The notes: generated by a model from the sequence alone, not told the origin. 64,000 nt of DNA from Rhodovarius crocodyli (GCA_945901085.1 CAMDJV010000017.1:1-64000), one strand, 5' to 3'; positions 13,958 to 23,359 are shown, numbered from the stretch's first letter. Program-made: numbers and translations.

Positions 13958-15295
13958 TCAGGACGCGGCGGGCAGGGTAATCAGGGCCGCAAGCCCGCCC
14001 TCCCGGCGGTTGCGCAGCGTCACATCGCCGCCATGGGCGCGCAGGATGTTGCGGGCAATGGTCAGTCCGAGGCCACTGCCGCCGGTTTCGCGGTTGCGGC
14101 TGCCCTCCAGCCGGCGGAAGGGCTGGAAAGCGGTTTCCAGTTCACTTTCCGGGATGCCCGGGCCATGATCCTCGATGCTGATTCGCGCGGCATCGGCCTC
14201 GTTGGCCAGCGTCAATCGGGCATCACCGCCATAGGCCAGGGCATTGCCCACAAGATTGGCCAGCGCCCGCTTCAGCGCGGCCGGGCGGCCTTGGGCGCGC
14301 AGCCGCTCCGGCCCTTCATAGATGATCCCATCGGCCCTATCGGGGGCGGTATCGGCGGCCTCATCCAGCACCGTCTGGCACAGCGCGGCGAGGTCGAAGG
14401 CCACCGAAGGCTCGGTTGCCGCATCATCCCGGGCGAAGGCCAGGGTTGCATTGATCATCGCCTCCATCTCACTGAGATCGGCCAGCATTTTGCGGCGCTG
14501 GTCATCATCCTCCATGAATTCCGCGCGCAGCCTTAGCCGGGTGATGGGCGTGCGCAGGTCATGGCCGATGGCGGCCAGCATCTGGGTGCGGTCATCGACG
14601 AAGCGACGGATGCGGCTGGCCATGGTGTTGAAGGCGCGCGCGGCGGTGGCCGTCTCGCTCGGCCCTTCCTCGGGCAAGGGGGGCGCATTGACGTTGCGGC
14701 CCAGCGCATCGGCTGCGGCCGCCAGCGCCGCCACCGGCCGAATCATCCGCCGCACACCCCAAAGAATCAGCGCCACCGCACAGCCGCTCATCGCAATGAA
14801 GGCGGCCAGGAAGGTATCGCTATGCCAGGGCCGGGCATGGGGGGGCTGCACCCGCAGATTGAGCCAGCCGCCATCGATGAAGCGCATGGAGAGCACGAAA
14901 CCATCGGGGGGGATACCGGCCACCAAAATCTCCCGCGGCCGGAATCGGGCGGGGCCAAAGGAGGGCGGCGGGCCATTGAGGCGGAAGCGATGGGCCACAT
15001 GCTCATTGACCGGCGGCATACCGGCCCGCACGGCTGTCTGCGCGTCAAAACTGGCCGTCATGCCCGCAGGCATCTCCAGATCAGCCAGGAAGGCAGCCCG
15101 GCGCTCGGGTGGCATCACCACCATGTTGCGCCACAGCGCAAAGCCGCGCCCGGCGATCTCGCGCGACTGGATGATGGATTGCAGCTCCACCCGGTCCAGC
15201 GCATGGATCGTCAGCCCCGCCGCCTGCACGATGAGCAGCCCAATCAGCAGCAGCAGCGCAGTGCGCCCGGCGAGGCTGCGTGGCCAGAGCGTCAC
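13958..15295 (-). CDS. sensor histidine kinase (EnvZ/OmpR-type)
   Basis: A 445-residue membrane kinase. Transmembrane segments are seen at about residues 11-32 and 162-182, enclosing a periplasmic sensor region of about 130 residues; a HAMP linker follows. The HisKA motif GHDLRTPITRLR carries the phosphorylated His245, and the ATPase domain shows an N box near 345-355 (NLVGNALAYGG), DHGPGIPE near 375 and GGSGLGLTI near 415. It phosphorylates the response regulator encoded just upstream; the start overlaps the regulator's stop (ATGA). The signal it senses cannot be told from the sequence. Its 3' end faces the S24 regulator gene with only 12 bp between the stops. Confidence 0.95.
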   Translation of the reverse strand: MTLWPRSLAGRTALLLLIGLLIVQAAGLTIHALDRVELQSIIQSREIAGRGFALWRNMVVMPPERRAAFLADLEMPAGMTASFDAQTAVRAGMPPVNEHVAHRFRLNGPPPSFGPARFRPREILVAGIPPDGFVLSMRFIDGGWLNLRVQPPHARPWHSDTFLAAFIAMSGCAVALILWGVRRMIRPVAALAAAADALGRNVNAPPLPEEGPSETATAARAFNTMASRIRRFVDDRTQMLAAIGHDLRTPITRLRLRAEFMEDDDQRRKMLADLSEMEAMINATLAFARDDAATEPSVAFDLAALCQTVLDEAADTAPDRADGIIYEGPERLRAQGRPAALKRALANLVGNALAYGGDARLTLANEADAARISIEDHGPGIPESELETAFQPFRRLEGSRNRETGGSGLGLTIARNILRAHGGDVTLRNRREGGLAALITLPAAS

Positions 15296-16008
15296 GCCCT
15301 TTCGACCGTGGTGGAAAGCACATAGCCGCCACCACGCACCGTCTTGATCAGATTGGGGTTGCGGCCATCATCCTCCAGCTTGCGGCGCAGGCGTGAGACG
15401 GCGACATCGATCGCCCGGTCAAACGGCCCGGCCTGGCGGCCACGCAGCAGGTCCATCAACATATCCCGCGTCAGGATGCGATTGGGCCTTTCGACCAGCG
15501 CTGCCAGCAATTCATACTCGCCACCGGTCAGCGGCACCTCGGCGCCATCGGGGTTGAGCAGGCGCCGCCGTCCGGGCTCCAAGACCCAGCCGGCGAATTG
15601 GATGGGCCGCGCATCGGCCTCCAGCGCCGGCCCCTCGCCACTGGTGCGGCGGAGGATGGCGCGGATGCGCGCCAGCAATTCCCGCGGGTTGAAGGGTTTT
15701 TGCACATAATCATCAGCGCCCAGCTCCAGGCCAACGATCCTGTCCGTCTCCTCGGCCATCGCGGTCAGCATCAGGATGGGCACATTGGACTGGCTGCGCA
15801 GCCAGCGGGCGAAATCGAGGCCCGGTTCGCCGGGCATCATCAAATCCAGCACCACGATATGATACCGCCCCAACGGCCAGAGCCTGCGCGCCTCGCGCGC
15901 ATCGCGCGCGGCGGAGACCCGCATCCCCTGCTTTTCAAGGAAACGGCCCAGGAGTTCACGGATTTCGCGGTCGTCATCGACCACGAGGATATGCGGCTGT
16001 GCGTCCAT
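15292..16008 (-). CDS. OmpR-family response regulator
   Basis: A 238-residue regulator. The receiver domain has the acidic pocket at Asp11-Asp13, the phosphoacceptor Asp55 in IVVLDLMMPG and Lys104 in QKPF. The C-terminal winged-helix DNA-binding domain (about residues 135-235) contains LTGGEYELLAALVERPNRILTRD and the wing RRKLEDDGRNPNLIKTVRGGGYVL. It is co-transcribed with the kinase that follows. The start MDAQPHILVVDDD is conventional. The 139-bp gap to the divergent dehydrogenase gene holds the promoter for both; no obvious direct-repeat operator was identified. Target genes are unknown. Confidence 0.95.
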   Translation of the reverse strand: MDAQPHILVVDDDREIRELLGRFLEKQGMRVSAARDAREARRLWPLGRYHIVVLDLMMPGEPGLDFARWLRSQSNVPILMLTAMAEETDRIVGLELGADDYVQKPFNPRELLARIRAILRRTSGEGPALEADARPIQFAGWVLEPGRRRLLNPDGAEVPLTGGEYELLAALVERPNRILTRDMLMDLLRGRQAGPFDRAIDVAVSRLRRKLEDDGRNPNLIKTVRGGGYVLSTTVERA

Positions 16009-16147
16009 GGCTGTTACAATAGGCCAATTGGGCGCCGATGCTCAGCGCCAAATCACCCGCTTCATTGCAGCATGTTGCGGCAGCCCTCCCGGTATCAATT
16101 TGTTGCTTACGGTTCCCGCGCGGCAAAATTCGGTCTATCGCCCCCCC

Positions 16148-17167
16148 ATGCGCGCACTCCGACTCTTCACCGAACGTGACCTCCGCCTGGCCGAGATTGA
16201 GCCACCACCTCCACCCGGGCCCGGCGAGGTGCGGCTGCGGGTTCGGGCGGTGGCGCTCAACCATATCGACCTTTGGGGCTTTCGCGGCATGGCATTCGCC
16301 AAGCGCGTCCTGCCCATCACCGTGGGTGTGGAGGCGGTGGGCGAGGTTATCGGCTGCGGCGAGGGTGTGAGCCTGCCGTTGGGTGGGCTCATGGTGCCCT
16401 ATGGCGCCATCACCTGCGGCACCTGCCCGGCCTGCCGCTCGGCCCAGGATAATCTGTGCGAAAGCATCGCCGGCCTGCGCGGCTTTCACGTCGATGGCTT
16501 CGCGCAGGAGGAGGTGAATGTCCCCGCCCGGCTCTGCGTGGCCGTGCCCAAGGGCGTCTCGGCCGAGGATGCCAGCACCGCCGCCGTCACCTATGCCACC
16601 GTGCAGCACATGCTGTTCGACAATGCGAAATTGCAGCCGGGTGAGACCATCGTGGTCCATGCGGTGGGTTCGGGCATTGGCACCATCGCGGTGCGCATGG
16701 CCAAGGCGATGGGCTGCACAATCATCGGCACCATCGGCTCCGAGGGCAAGCGCGCGGCGGCCGAGGCGCTGGGCGTGGACCATGTGGTGAACTACGCCAC
16801 CGACCGTTTCGAGAGCCTGGCCCGGCGGGTGACCAATAAGCGCGGCGTGGATGTGGTGTTCGAGCATGTCGGCGCCTCCACCTGGGCGGCCTCGCTGCTG
16901 TCGCTGCGCATGGGCGGGCGGCTGGTCACCTGCGGCTCGACCTCGGGCGTCTCGGCCGAGACCAATCTGATGATGCTGTTCCAGCGGCAATTGCGGATTT
17001 TCGGCAGTTTTGGCGCGCCCATACGCTGCGTGGCCGAGGGGCTGGAGAAGATGGCGGGCGGCATCACGCCGGTGATCGACAGCGTGCTGCCGCTGGAGCG
17101 CTTCGCCGAGGGTCTGGCGCGGCTGGAAGAGCGAAAAGTCTTCGGCAAGGTGGTCATTACCCTGTGA
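16148..17167 (+). CDS. zinc-binding alcohol dehydrogenase/quinone reductase family protein
   Basis: A 339-residue medium-chain dehydrogenase/reductase. The catalytic GroES-like domain at residues about 25-130 includes the structural-zinc cysteines in CGTCPACRSAQDNLC; the Rossmann domain follows with VHAVGSGIGTIAVRMAKAMG (about 170-190), binding NAD(P)H. The LNHIDLWGFRG segment is typical of the quinone-oxidoreductase-like branch, so substrate could be an alcohol, aldehyde or enone. The ATG at 16,148 gives a normal start (MRALRLF); the longer frame is rejected. Its stop overlaps the GTG start of the acyltransferase gene (GTGA), showing an operon. Its role beside two envelope-type genes is unclear. 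Confidence 0.88.
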   Translation: MRALRLFTERDLRLAEIEPPPPPGPGEVRLRVRAVALNHIDLWGFRGMAFAKRVLPITVGVEAVGEVIGCGEGVSLPLGGLMVPYGAITCGTCPACRSAQDNLCESIAGLRGFHVDGFAQEEVNVPARLCVAVPKGVSAEDASTAAVTYATVQHMLFDNAKLQPGETIVVHAVGSGIGTIAVRMAKAMGCTIIGTIGSEGKRAAAEALGVDHVVNYATDRFESLARRVTNKRGVDVVFEHVGASTWAASLLSLRMGGRLVTCGSTSGVSAETNLMMLFQRQLRIFGSFGAPIRCVAEGLEKMAGGITPVIDSVLPLERFAEGLARLEERKVFGKVVITL

Positions 17168-18063
17168 AGCCCTGGCTGGTTCTCGCCGGCGAGTGGCTTC
17201 TCGCCATGCTGGTGCGTGGCATGTATCTGGTGATGCGGGCCATGGGGTCGCGCTTTGGGCCCGCGATGGGTGCTGCGGTGGCGCGTGGGATCGGGCCCCT
17301 CACCCCCACCCATCGCATCGCCCTGGCCAATCTGCGCCTCGCATTCCCTGAGCGGGACGAGGCCTGGATTGCCGCCACCGCCCGCGAGGCTTGGGATAAT
17401 CTCGGCCGCACCGCCTGCGAATATGTCCATTTGCCGGCCATCATGGCGGGCACCACGCCGCAGGGCCTCGGCCCCCGGCTGGAATGCGATGCGGCCACCG
17501 AGGCGCTATTCCTGCAATTGCATGCGATGGCCCGCCCGGTGCTGGTCTTTGGCGCGCATCTGGCCAATTGGGAATTGCCCGCCGTGGTCTCGCACGCCAT
17601 CGCGCAAAACTCCGCGATCCTCTACCGCACGCCCAATAACCGCTTCATCGCCGCCGATATCACCGCTATGCGCGAGCCTATGATGGGCAAGCTGATCCCC
17701 GCCGGTGTGGCAGCGCCAATCCGCATGGCCGAGGCGCTCTATGCCGGCGTCAATCTGGGCATGCTGATCGACCAGCGTTTCGGCCGCGGGCCGATAGTGC
17801 CATTCTTTGGCCATCCGGTGGCGGCCAATCCCTTCATCGCGCGGCTGGCCGGGCGGTTTGGCGCACCGGTCTATGGCATGCGCGCCATCCGGCTGGGCCA
17901 GGGGCGGTTTCGCATAGCCCTTGAAGGGCCCTTCGAATTGCCGCGTGACGCCAGCGGCCGGGTGGATGTGACCGCAGCCACCGCCTTGCTCAACCATGTC
18001 ATCGAGGGTTGGGTCCGCGAATATCCCGGACAATGGCTCTGGATGCATCGGCGCTGGCGCTGA
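17164..18063 (+). CDS. LpxL/HtrB-like lysophospholipid or lipid A acyltransferase
   Basis: A 299-residue membrane-anchored acyltransferase of the LpxL/LpxM (Kdo2-lipid A acyltransferase-like) family. A hydrophobic N-terminal anchor (about residues 1-30) is followed by the catalytic H-X4-E motif HLANWE near residue 125, and by a second block LIDQRFGRGPIVPFFG near 200, both typical of the family. It would transfer an acyl chain to a lipid A-like or ornithine/phospholipid acceptor at the inner membrane. The start is a GTG overlapping the previous stop, and the next gene's ATG follows its stop immediately, so the three genes form a tightly coupled operon. The precise acceptor cannot be read from the sequence. 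Confidence 0.85.
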   Translation: MKPWLVLAGEWLLAMLVRGMYLVMRAMGSRFGPAMGAAVARGIGPLTPTHRIALANLRLAFPERDEAWIAATAREAWDNLGRTACEYVHLPAIMAGTTPQGLGPRLECDAATEALFLQLHAMARPVLVFGAHLANWELPAVVSHAIAQNSAILYRTPNNRFIAADITAMREPMMGKLIPAGVAAPIRMAEALYAGVNLGMLIDQRFGRGPIVPFFGHPVAANPFIARLAGRFGAPVYGMRAIRLGQGRFRIALEGPFELPRDASGRVDVTAATALLNHVIEGWVREYPGQWLWMHRRWR

Positions 18064-19920
18064 ATGGCGGGGCTGTTGCGCTGGCTTGCGGTCGCAGCGC
18101 TCGCCCTGGCGGTTTCCTATAGCTTCAACAATTCGCCGGTTTTCCTGCAATTCAGCGTCCAGGCCGATACGCTCTACCCGGCGCTGCTGGCGGAGGAATT
18201 GCGCGCGGATCTGGGGGCCGCGCTGCGCTTCACGCCCTCGCGCACCCCGAGTTTCCTGCCCGATCTGCTGGTGGCGGTCACCATCGATGCCGTGACAGGC
18301 AGTTGGCGGCTGGCCTTCTGGCTGCTGGGGGCGGCGGCTTTCATCCTGCTGGCCGGGCTGGGCGGGGGGATTGCTGCGCTGATCACTGGCCGCCGGCTGG
18401 GCGCCTGCGCCCTCACCTTGGCGCTGCCGATGGCGCTGCTGCTGCTCGCTGGGTTGGGCTTTCACCTTTGGGCCTCGGGCGAGCAGCGCCCGATGGAGGT
18501 GTTTGACGCCCATCTCCCGGTCAACCCGCAAACCCTGCTGATGCTGCCCATCTGGCATGGCGGGGGCTTCGTGATTGGTCTTGGGGTGGTGGCCCTGGCC
18601 TGGCGCAGCGTCTGCCATAATGGCTCGGCCTGGCTACTGGTGGGGCTGCTGATTCTCAGCGCCGGGGCGGCGGCCTCGAACATCATCACCATCGCCCATG
18701 CCGTTCTGCCGGCAATGATCGCCCTGGCCGATGGGGTCTGGCGCGGTGCCATCCGGCGGCGCGTGGCCGCCCTGGGCGCGGCCATGGCCATGGCGCTGGG
18801 GGCGGGGTTGGGCGTCTGGCTCGGATCGCTCTCCAAGCGCATGGATCTGCCGCTCACGCCCTCGCAGGGCTGGGGCGAGGCGGCATGGGCTGCCATCCTA
18901 GCCCTGCCAGGCCAGCCGGTGATCTTGGCCATGTTGCTGGCCGCACTGCCCCTTGCCTGGGCCTTCCTCTCGCCCCGCCGGGCATCGGCCTTGCTGCCGC
19001 CGGCTGCCCAGCCCGCGGCGCTGCGCTTTTTTATTGTGGTGGCCGCCGCCGCCTGCAGCGCGGCGCTGCTGATCAGCATGGCGCTTTATGCCGGGCCGAT
19101 GAGCTGGCGCTACGCCATGCCGCTGGCCTGGTGGCCGGTGATTCTGGGCGCCGCCTTCCTACCGCCGCGCGCATGGCTCTGGCCGGCCTGGCTGCTCGCA
19201 GGCGGGGTGGCGGCGGCCCAGGGCGGCAGCAGCCCGGCCATCATGCGCTGGCAGCACCCCGCCACCGCCTGCCTGGATGCGGCTGACCCTGGCATGCAAT
19301 GGCGCGCGGGGCTCGCAGCCTATTGGCATGCCCGCACCATCGCAGCGACGGGCGGCTGGCGGCGACAGGTGGAATCCACCGATTTCGGCGATGCCCGGCC
19401 GCTTTTATGGATCGCCGACCCGCGCAGCCATGTTCAGGCCCGCCATGGAACGCCGGGCACGCCGCCGCCCTATCGCTTCATCTACATGGCCGGCATCGAC
19501 GCCGAAGCCATCACCGCCATCCATGGCCCGCCAGAGCGTATTCTGCCCTGCGGCGATACGCCGATCTGGGTTTTTCCGCCCGATTGGCAGCCGATGAATT
19601 GGTTGATCGCCATGGCCGACCCGCTGGTGCCTGAGGCGCTGGCCATTGGCCGGCAGGTCTGCATCGCCCCCGCGCGCGTCTCCGCCGAAGGCCTGGTGCT
19701 CGATCTCCCCCCCGGCGCCTTTCGCATTGCGCTGACCGGGGAGGCGCGGCTGCGGCTGAGCGATGCACACAGCGGTGTGCCACTGGGCGAGGTGGCGCCA
19801 CTGGCCGAGATCACCCTCAGGCGCGCAACCCGGCTGCGGATCAGCCCTGTGGATGCAGCACCGCTGCAAAGCCTGGTGATTGCACCAGCGCGGCCAGCGC
19901 CAATCCCCGCTTCCTGTTAG
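18064..19920 (+). CDS. polytopic membrane protein of unknown function
   Basis: A 618-residue protein with a signal-like N-terminus and about nine to ten hydrophobic segments in residues 1-400, followed by a soluble C-terminal part of about 210 residues with tryptophan/proline-rich motifs (YRFIYMAGIDAEAI, WVFPPDWQPMNW). The layout resembles membrane glycosyltransferases of the GT39/PMT-like class or related lipid-modifying enzymes, but I see no diagnostic catalytic motif and do not assign one. It starts directly after the acyltransferase stop, suggesting an envelope-related role. Its TAG stop codon is formed by the first bases of dispersed repeat copy A1. Confidence 0.75.
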   Translation: MAGLLRWLAVAALALAVSYSFNNSPVFLQFSVQADTLYPALLAEELRADLGAALRFTPSRTPSFLPDLLVAVTIDAVTGSWRLAFWLLGAAAFILLAGLGGGIAALITGRRLGACALTLALPMALLLLAGLGFHLWASGEQRPMEVFDAHLPVNPQTLLMLPIWHGGGFVIGLGVVALAWRSVCHNGSAWLLVGLLILSAGAAASNIITIAHAVLPAMIALADGVWRGAIRRRVAALGAAMAMALGAGLGVWLGSLSKRMDLPLTPSQGWGEAAWAAILALPGQPVILAMLLAALPLAWAFLSPRRASALLPPAAQPAALRFFIVVAAAACSAALLISMALYAGPMSWRYAMPLAWWPVILGAAFLPPRAWLWPAWLLAGGVAAAQGGSSPAIMRWQHPATACLDAADPGMQWRAGLAAYWHARTIAATGGWRRQVESTDFGDARPLLWIADPRSHVQARHGTPGTPPPYRFIYMAGIDAEAITAIHGPPERILPCGDTPIWVFPPDWQPMNWLIAMADPLVPEALAIGRQVCIAPARVSAEGLVLDLPPGAFRIALTGEARLRLSDAHSGVPLGEVAPLAEITLRRATRLRISPVDAAPLQSLVIAPARPAPIPASC

Positions 19921-20020
19921 AGCCTGTTTCGTTCGCCTTGGCTCACTGCATGGGCTCTAAACCTTTGTTTATATTGTATTTTTATCCGCTTAAGCGATTC
20001 CGTTTGAGCGGATGTTGCTC
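19918..20020. repeat. dispersed repeat family A, copy A1
   Basis: A 103-bp element beginning TAGAGCCTGTTTC, almost identical in layout to the copy at 35,786-35,888, with an internal imperfect palindrome (TCCGCTTAAGCG-ATTC-CGTTTGAGCGGA in two arms). It fills the entire gap between two convergent genes: its left end provides the TAG stop of the membrane protein and its right end abuts the CTA that is the stop of the cupin gene. It may serve as a two-way terminator. Confidence 0.85.
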
Positions 20021-20509
20021 CTAGCTCTTATGGATCGGATCAATCCACTTCACCGCCTCAGGCTTCTCCACCGGCTCAATATCAAGATTAACCACCACCG
20101 CCTCATTGTCGCTGCGCACCAGCACACATTGCAGTGTCTCATCGGTGGAGGCGTTGATCTCCTGATGCGGCACATAGGGCGGCACAAAGATGAAATCGCC
20201 AGGCCCCGCCTCGGCGACATATTCCAAATTCTCACCCCAGCGCATCCGGGCACGGCCGGAGACGATATAGATCACGCTCTCCAAGGCACCATGATGATGC
20301 GCGCCAGTCTTGGCATTGGGGTGGATATGCACCGTGCCGGCCCAGATTTTCTGCGCCCCAACCCGGGCGAGGTTGATGGCGGCGGCGCGGTTCATGCCGG
20401 GGGTCTGGGCGGTATTGCTGTCCAGACTATCGCCGGGGATGACCCGCACGCCGGAATGTTTCCAGCCATCGGGGGGCGTGTCGTGGCTGTGGTGGCCATC
20501 ATGGGGCAT
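20021..20509 (-). CDS. cupin domain protein
   Basis: A 162-residue single-domain cupin. The metal-binding motif 1 is seen as HHHGALESVIYIVSGRARMRWG (about residues 71-92, shown in two parts: histidines in GAHHHGALE, then the strand) and motif 2 as PGDFIFVPPYVPHQEINAS near 103-121, supplying the final histidine. The histidine-rich N-terminus (MPHDGHHSHDTPPDGW) could bind metal. Cupins of this type include isomerases, dioxygenases and regulatory proteins; substrate cannot be told. It is the last gene of a GST-DsbA-cupin operon, 12 bp after the DsbA-family gene, suggesting a role with glutathione- or thiol-dependent detoxification. Confidence 0.85.
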   Translation of the reverse strand: MPHDGHHSHDTPPDGWKHSGVRVIPGDSLDSNTAQTPGMNRAAAINLARVGAQKIWAGTVHIHPNAKTGAHHHGALESVIYIVSGRARMRWGENLEYVAEAGPGDFIFVPPYVPHQEINASTDETLQCVLVRSDNEAVVVNLDIEPVEKPEAVKWIDPIHKS

Positions 20510-20521
20510 GGTTGAGCTCCT

Positions 20522-21181
20522 TCATGGTGTTGGCAGCAAGCCTTTTTCCCGCAGCAGCGCCTCACCGCGGCGAAAGGCGGCGGCCATCTGCGCCGGCGGC
20601 ATGGCTCCGCTGAACAGGATATGGCCGGCCAGCGCAAAGCTGGGAACGCCATTAATGCCCATCCGGCGGAAATTCGCATCCTCGGCCAGCACCTCATCCT
20701 CGCATTCATTCGAGGCAAGGAAACCTGCCGCATCCAGCCCCAGCGTGGCCGCCAGTTCGGTCAGCACCGCATCATCGCCAATATCGCGGCCCTGCTGGAA
20801 ATAGGCCTGGAACATCGCATCGACCATGGCATTTTGCTGGCCATGCCGGTCGGCGAATTTCGCCAACCGATGCGCCTGCACCGTATTGGGCGTGCGCTTT
20901 TGCCGGTCCATCCGCAATGTGAGGCCCGAGGCAGCGCCCGAGGCCGCCACCTGCGCGTCCAATTCCTGTGAGCGGGCGAGGCTGCCGAATTTCTGCGTGC
21001 GATAGGCCGCCCGCTCCACGCCCGCGCGCGGCATGTCGGGGTTGAGCTGATAGGGGTGCCAATGGATATCGGCGGCCCAGCCCAGTTCCTCCAGCGCGGC
21101 GGCCAGATTGGCCCGGCCGATCCAGCACCAGGGGCAGATCGCGTCGGAGACGATATCGATGCGCATCGTCATCGCATTCAT
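20522..21181 (-). CDS. DsbA-family oxidoreductase (FrnE-like)
   Basis: A 219-residue thioredoxin-fold protein of the DsbA/FrnE branch. The active-site CPWC motif is at residues 16-19 (DAICPWCWIGR), and the cis-proline loop is in GVPSFALAG near residue 180. There is no signal peptide, so it acts in the cytoplasm, as FrnE proteins and 2-hydroxychromene-2-carboxylate isomerases do. The family's roles include thiol oxidoreduction and polyketide or aromatic ring isomerisation. Its start overlaps the stop of the GST gene by 4 bp. Neighbouring GST and cupin genes point to metabolism of an aromatic or electrophilic compound. Confidence 0.9.
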   Translation of the reverse strand: MNAMTMRIDIVSDAICPWCWIGRANLAAALEELGWAADIHWHPYQLNPDMPRAGVERAAYRTQKFGSLARSQELDAQVAASGAASGLTLRMDRQKRTPNTVQAHRLAKFADRHGQQNAMVDAMFQAYFQQGRDIGDDAVLTELAATLGLDAAGFLASNECEDEVLAEDANFRRMGINGVPSFALAGHILFSGAMPPAQMAAAFRRGEALLREKGLLPTP

Positions 21182-21864
21182 GGCGCATAGCCCTTGGCTG
21201 CCATGGCCATGCCGCCAAACAGGCCAAAGCCGCGCTCGCGCCAGGCATGCACCGGGTCATCGCTGGCCAGCAGCTTGAAATCGCTCACGCAGCGCGCCCA
21301 TTGCAGGCTGCCCAGCACGATATAATCGGCATAATTGGGCACATCGCCGCCAATCCAGGCTTGCTTGGCCAGGATCATCCGCAGCGGTTGCAGCACCTTG
21401 CGAAAGGCCGGCAATTCCGCCTCGCGCCCGGCCTGCACCGCCTCCAGGCTCATCCCGAAGCGCGCCTCGCGGCTTTGCCGGAAATAGGCCTGATCATCCG
21501 GCCCCAGGCAGGCATGGATATCCAGCACCACCAGCCGGGCCAGGGCAGGGTGCAGCACGCCATCGGCCCATGCATTGATGAAGCGCACCGGCCCGGGCGC
21601 GCCGCCGAAGAGGCTCGGCCGGTCCGGATACTGCGCCTCCAGCCATTCGGCGATGGTCCATGAATCGCTCAGCACCGTATCGCCATCGACCAGCACCGGC
21701 ACCGAGGCCTGGCCGGAAAAGGCCAGCCGCTCCTTCTCGGTGAAGCGCCAGGGCGTGCCCTCCACCTCCAGGCCCTTATGGGCCAGGGCCAGGCGCGTGC
21801 GCCAGCAAAACGGGCTGAAGCGCTGCTCCGGATCGGCCCCGGCCAGTTCGTAAAGGGTTCTCAT
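21178..21864 (-). CDS. glutathione S-transferase family protein
   Basis: A 228-residue GST. The N-terminal thioredoxin-like domain contains FSPFCWRTRLALAHKGL (about residues 15-31), with the FCWR-type glutathione site, and the binding loop ASVPVLVDGD near 53-62 followed by LSDSWTIAEWLEAQYP. The helical C-terminal domain completes the fold. It likely conjugates glutathione to an electrophile or acts as an isomerase. The ATG at 21,864 (MRTLYELAG) is preferred over one three codons upstream. It is the first gene of the operon with the DsbA-family and cupin genes and is divergent from pobA, 75 bp away, so a shared promoter region is likely. Confidence 0.9.
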   Translation of the reverse strand: MRTLYELAGADPEQRFSPFCWRTRLALAHKGLEVEGTPWRFTEKERLAFSGQASVPVLVDGDTVLSDSWTIAEWLEAQYPDRPSLFGGAPGPVRFINAWADGVLHPALARLVVLDIHACLGPDDQAYFRQSREARFGMSLEAVQAGREAELPAFRKVLQPLRMILAKQAWIGGDVPNYADYIVLGSLQWARCVSDFKLLASDDPVHAWRERGFGLFGGMAMAAKGYAP

Positions 21865-21939
21865 CGCCCACACCTCTGTTGCGTCTTTCTCATTGTAGGG
21901 CCATTTCGCTGAGAGCAGGAATTGGGGCAGGGCTGGGTT

Positions 21940-23118
21940 ATGCGCACGCAGGTTGGCATTATTGGCGCGGGGCCGGCCGGGCTGCTGCTCGCCCGCCTAT
22001 TGCAGGCCCGCGGCGTGGATTGTGTCGTGCTCGAAGCGCGCGACCGCGCCTATGTCGAAGGCCGCATCCGTGCCGGGCTGCTGGAGCAGGGCAGCGTTGA
22101 TACCCTCACCGAGGCGGGCGTGGCCGAGCGCCTACACCGCGAAGGCCTCGCACATGACGGGCTGGAACTGCGCTTCGAGGGTGAGAACCACCGCATCGAC
22201 CTCGCCGCCATCACCGGCAAGCGGGTCACCATCTATGGCCAGCAGGAGGTGGTGAAGGACCTCATCGCCCAGCGCCTGGCCGATGGCCTGCCGCTGATCT
22301 TCGAGGCCGAGGGCGTCGCCGTGCACGACATCGCCAGCAACCGCCCCAGCATCACCTGGCGCGAGAATGGCACGGCCCGGCGGCTCGAATGCGACATCAT
22401 CGCCGGCTGCGATGGCTTTCACGGCATTTGCCGCGCCGCAATCCCTGCCGCCGATCTCACAATCTTTGACCGCATCTACCCCTTCGCCTGGCTGGGCATC
22501 CTGGCCGAGGCCGCGCCGGCCAGCCATGAACTCATCTATGCCCGCCACGCCGATGGCTTCGCCCTCGCCACCATGCGCAGCGAGAGCCTGAGCCGGATGT
22601 ATGTGCAATGCGCCCCCGATGAGGATTTGGCGCAATGGTCCGATGCGCGGATTTGGGACGCCTTGCACCGCCGCCTCGCCCGCACTGGCCTGCCCAGCCA
22701 GGTCAATGAAGGGCGGATCATCCAAAAGGGCGTCACCGCCATGCGCAGCTTCGTCGCCGAGCCCATGCGCTTCGGCCGCCTCTTCCTCGCCGGTGATGCC
22801 GCCCATATCGTGCCGCCCACCGGCGCCAAGGGGATGAATCTGGCCATTGCCGATGTGCGCATCCTCGCCGCCGCCCTCGCCGCATTTTTCGCCGGGCGGG
22901 GCGAGGCGCTGATGGATGATTACAGCCGGCTCTGCCTGGAGCGAATCTGGAAGGTACAGCGCTTCTCCTGGTGGATGACCCAGATGCTGCATCGCGGCGA
23001 TATGAATGACGGTTTTGAGCATCGCGTGCAGGTGGCCGAGCTGCGCTACCTCTGCGGCAGTGACGCCGCCCGCGCCACCCTGGCGGAGAATTACGTCGGC
23101 CTGCCCTACGCGATGTAG
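21940..23118 (+). CDS. pobA: 4-hydroxybenzoate 3-monooxygenase
   Basis: A 392-residue FAD monooxygenase converting 4-hydroxybenzoate to protocatechuate with NADPH and oxygen. The FAD GxGxxG motif is GAGPAG near residue 9, followed by the PobA-specific RIRAGLLEQG near 45-54, the DG motif in GCDGFHG near 158 and GDAAHIVPPTGAKGMNLA near 285. Length fits the family (about 390). The ATG at 21,940 gives the standard start MRTQVGIIG; an upstream in-frame ATG adds six residues and is rejected. No pobR-type regulator or protocatechuate dioxygenase gene is nearby. A perfect hairpin with arms GCAGGAAAC lies 90 bp downstream and may terminate the transcript. Confidence 0.93.
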   Translation: MRTQVGIIGAGPAGLLLARLLQARGVDCVVLEARDRAYVEGRIRAGLLEQGSVDTLTEAGVAERLHREGLAHDGLELRFEGENHRIDLAAITGKRVTIYGQQEVVKDLIAQRLADGLPLIFEAEGVAVHDIASNRPSITWRENGTARRLECDIIAGCDGFHGICRAAIPAADLTIFDRIYPFAWLGILAEAAPASHELIYARHADGFALATMRSESLSRMYVQCAPDEDLAQWSDARIWDALHRRLARTGLPSQVNEGRIIQKGVTAMRSFVAEPMRFGRLFLAGDAAHIVPPTGAKGMNLAIADVRILAAALAAFFAGRGEALMDDYSRLCLERIWKVQRFSWWMTQMLHRGDMNDGFEHRVQVAELRYLCGSDAARATLAENYVGLPYAM

Positions 23119-23206
23119 CGCGGCACCCGGCTGGGATGCGCAGGCTGCTGAAAAGCGAGCGGTGCGCTAAAGTAAAATCGAGTGGATTTGTCCCTCGAGC
23201 ACCCCA

Positions 23207-23227
23207 GCAGGAAACTTAGTTTCCTGC
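23207..23227. terminator. 9-bp perfect hairpin after pobA
   Basis: Arms GCAGGAAAC and GTTTCCTGC around a TTA loop, followed by a T-rich stretch (TTCGTTTGATTTATTT). It could terminate pobA transcription, though the T run is interrupted. Confidence 0.45.
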
Positions 23228-23359
23228 ACCTTCGTTTGATTTATTTAATTATCATTGTTTATGTTGTATAAATATTATAAACGCAAAATATTTTTATCTT
23301 TGTAGTGAGCCTTCTTTACAAGGGCAGGCTCTAAAAATATCAAAGCTCCAGGAAAATCC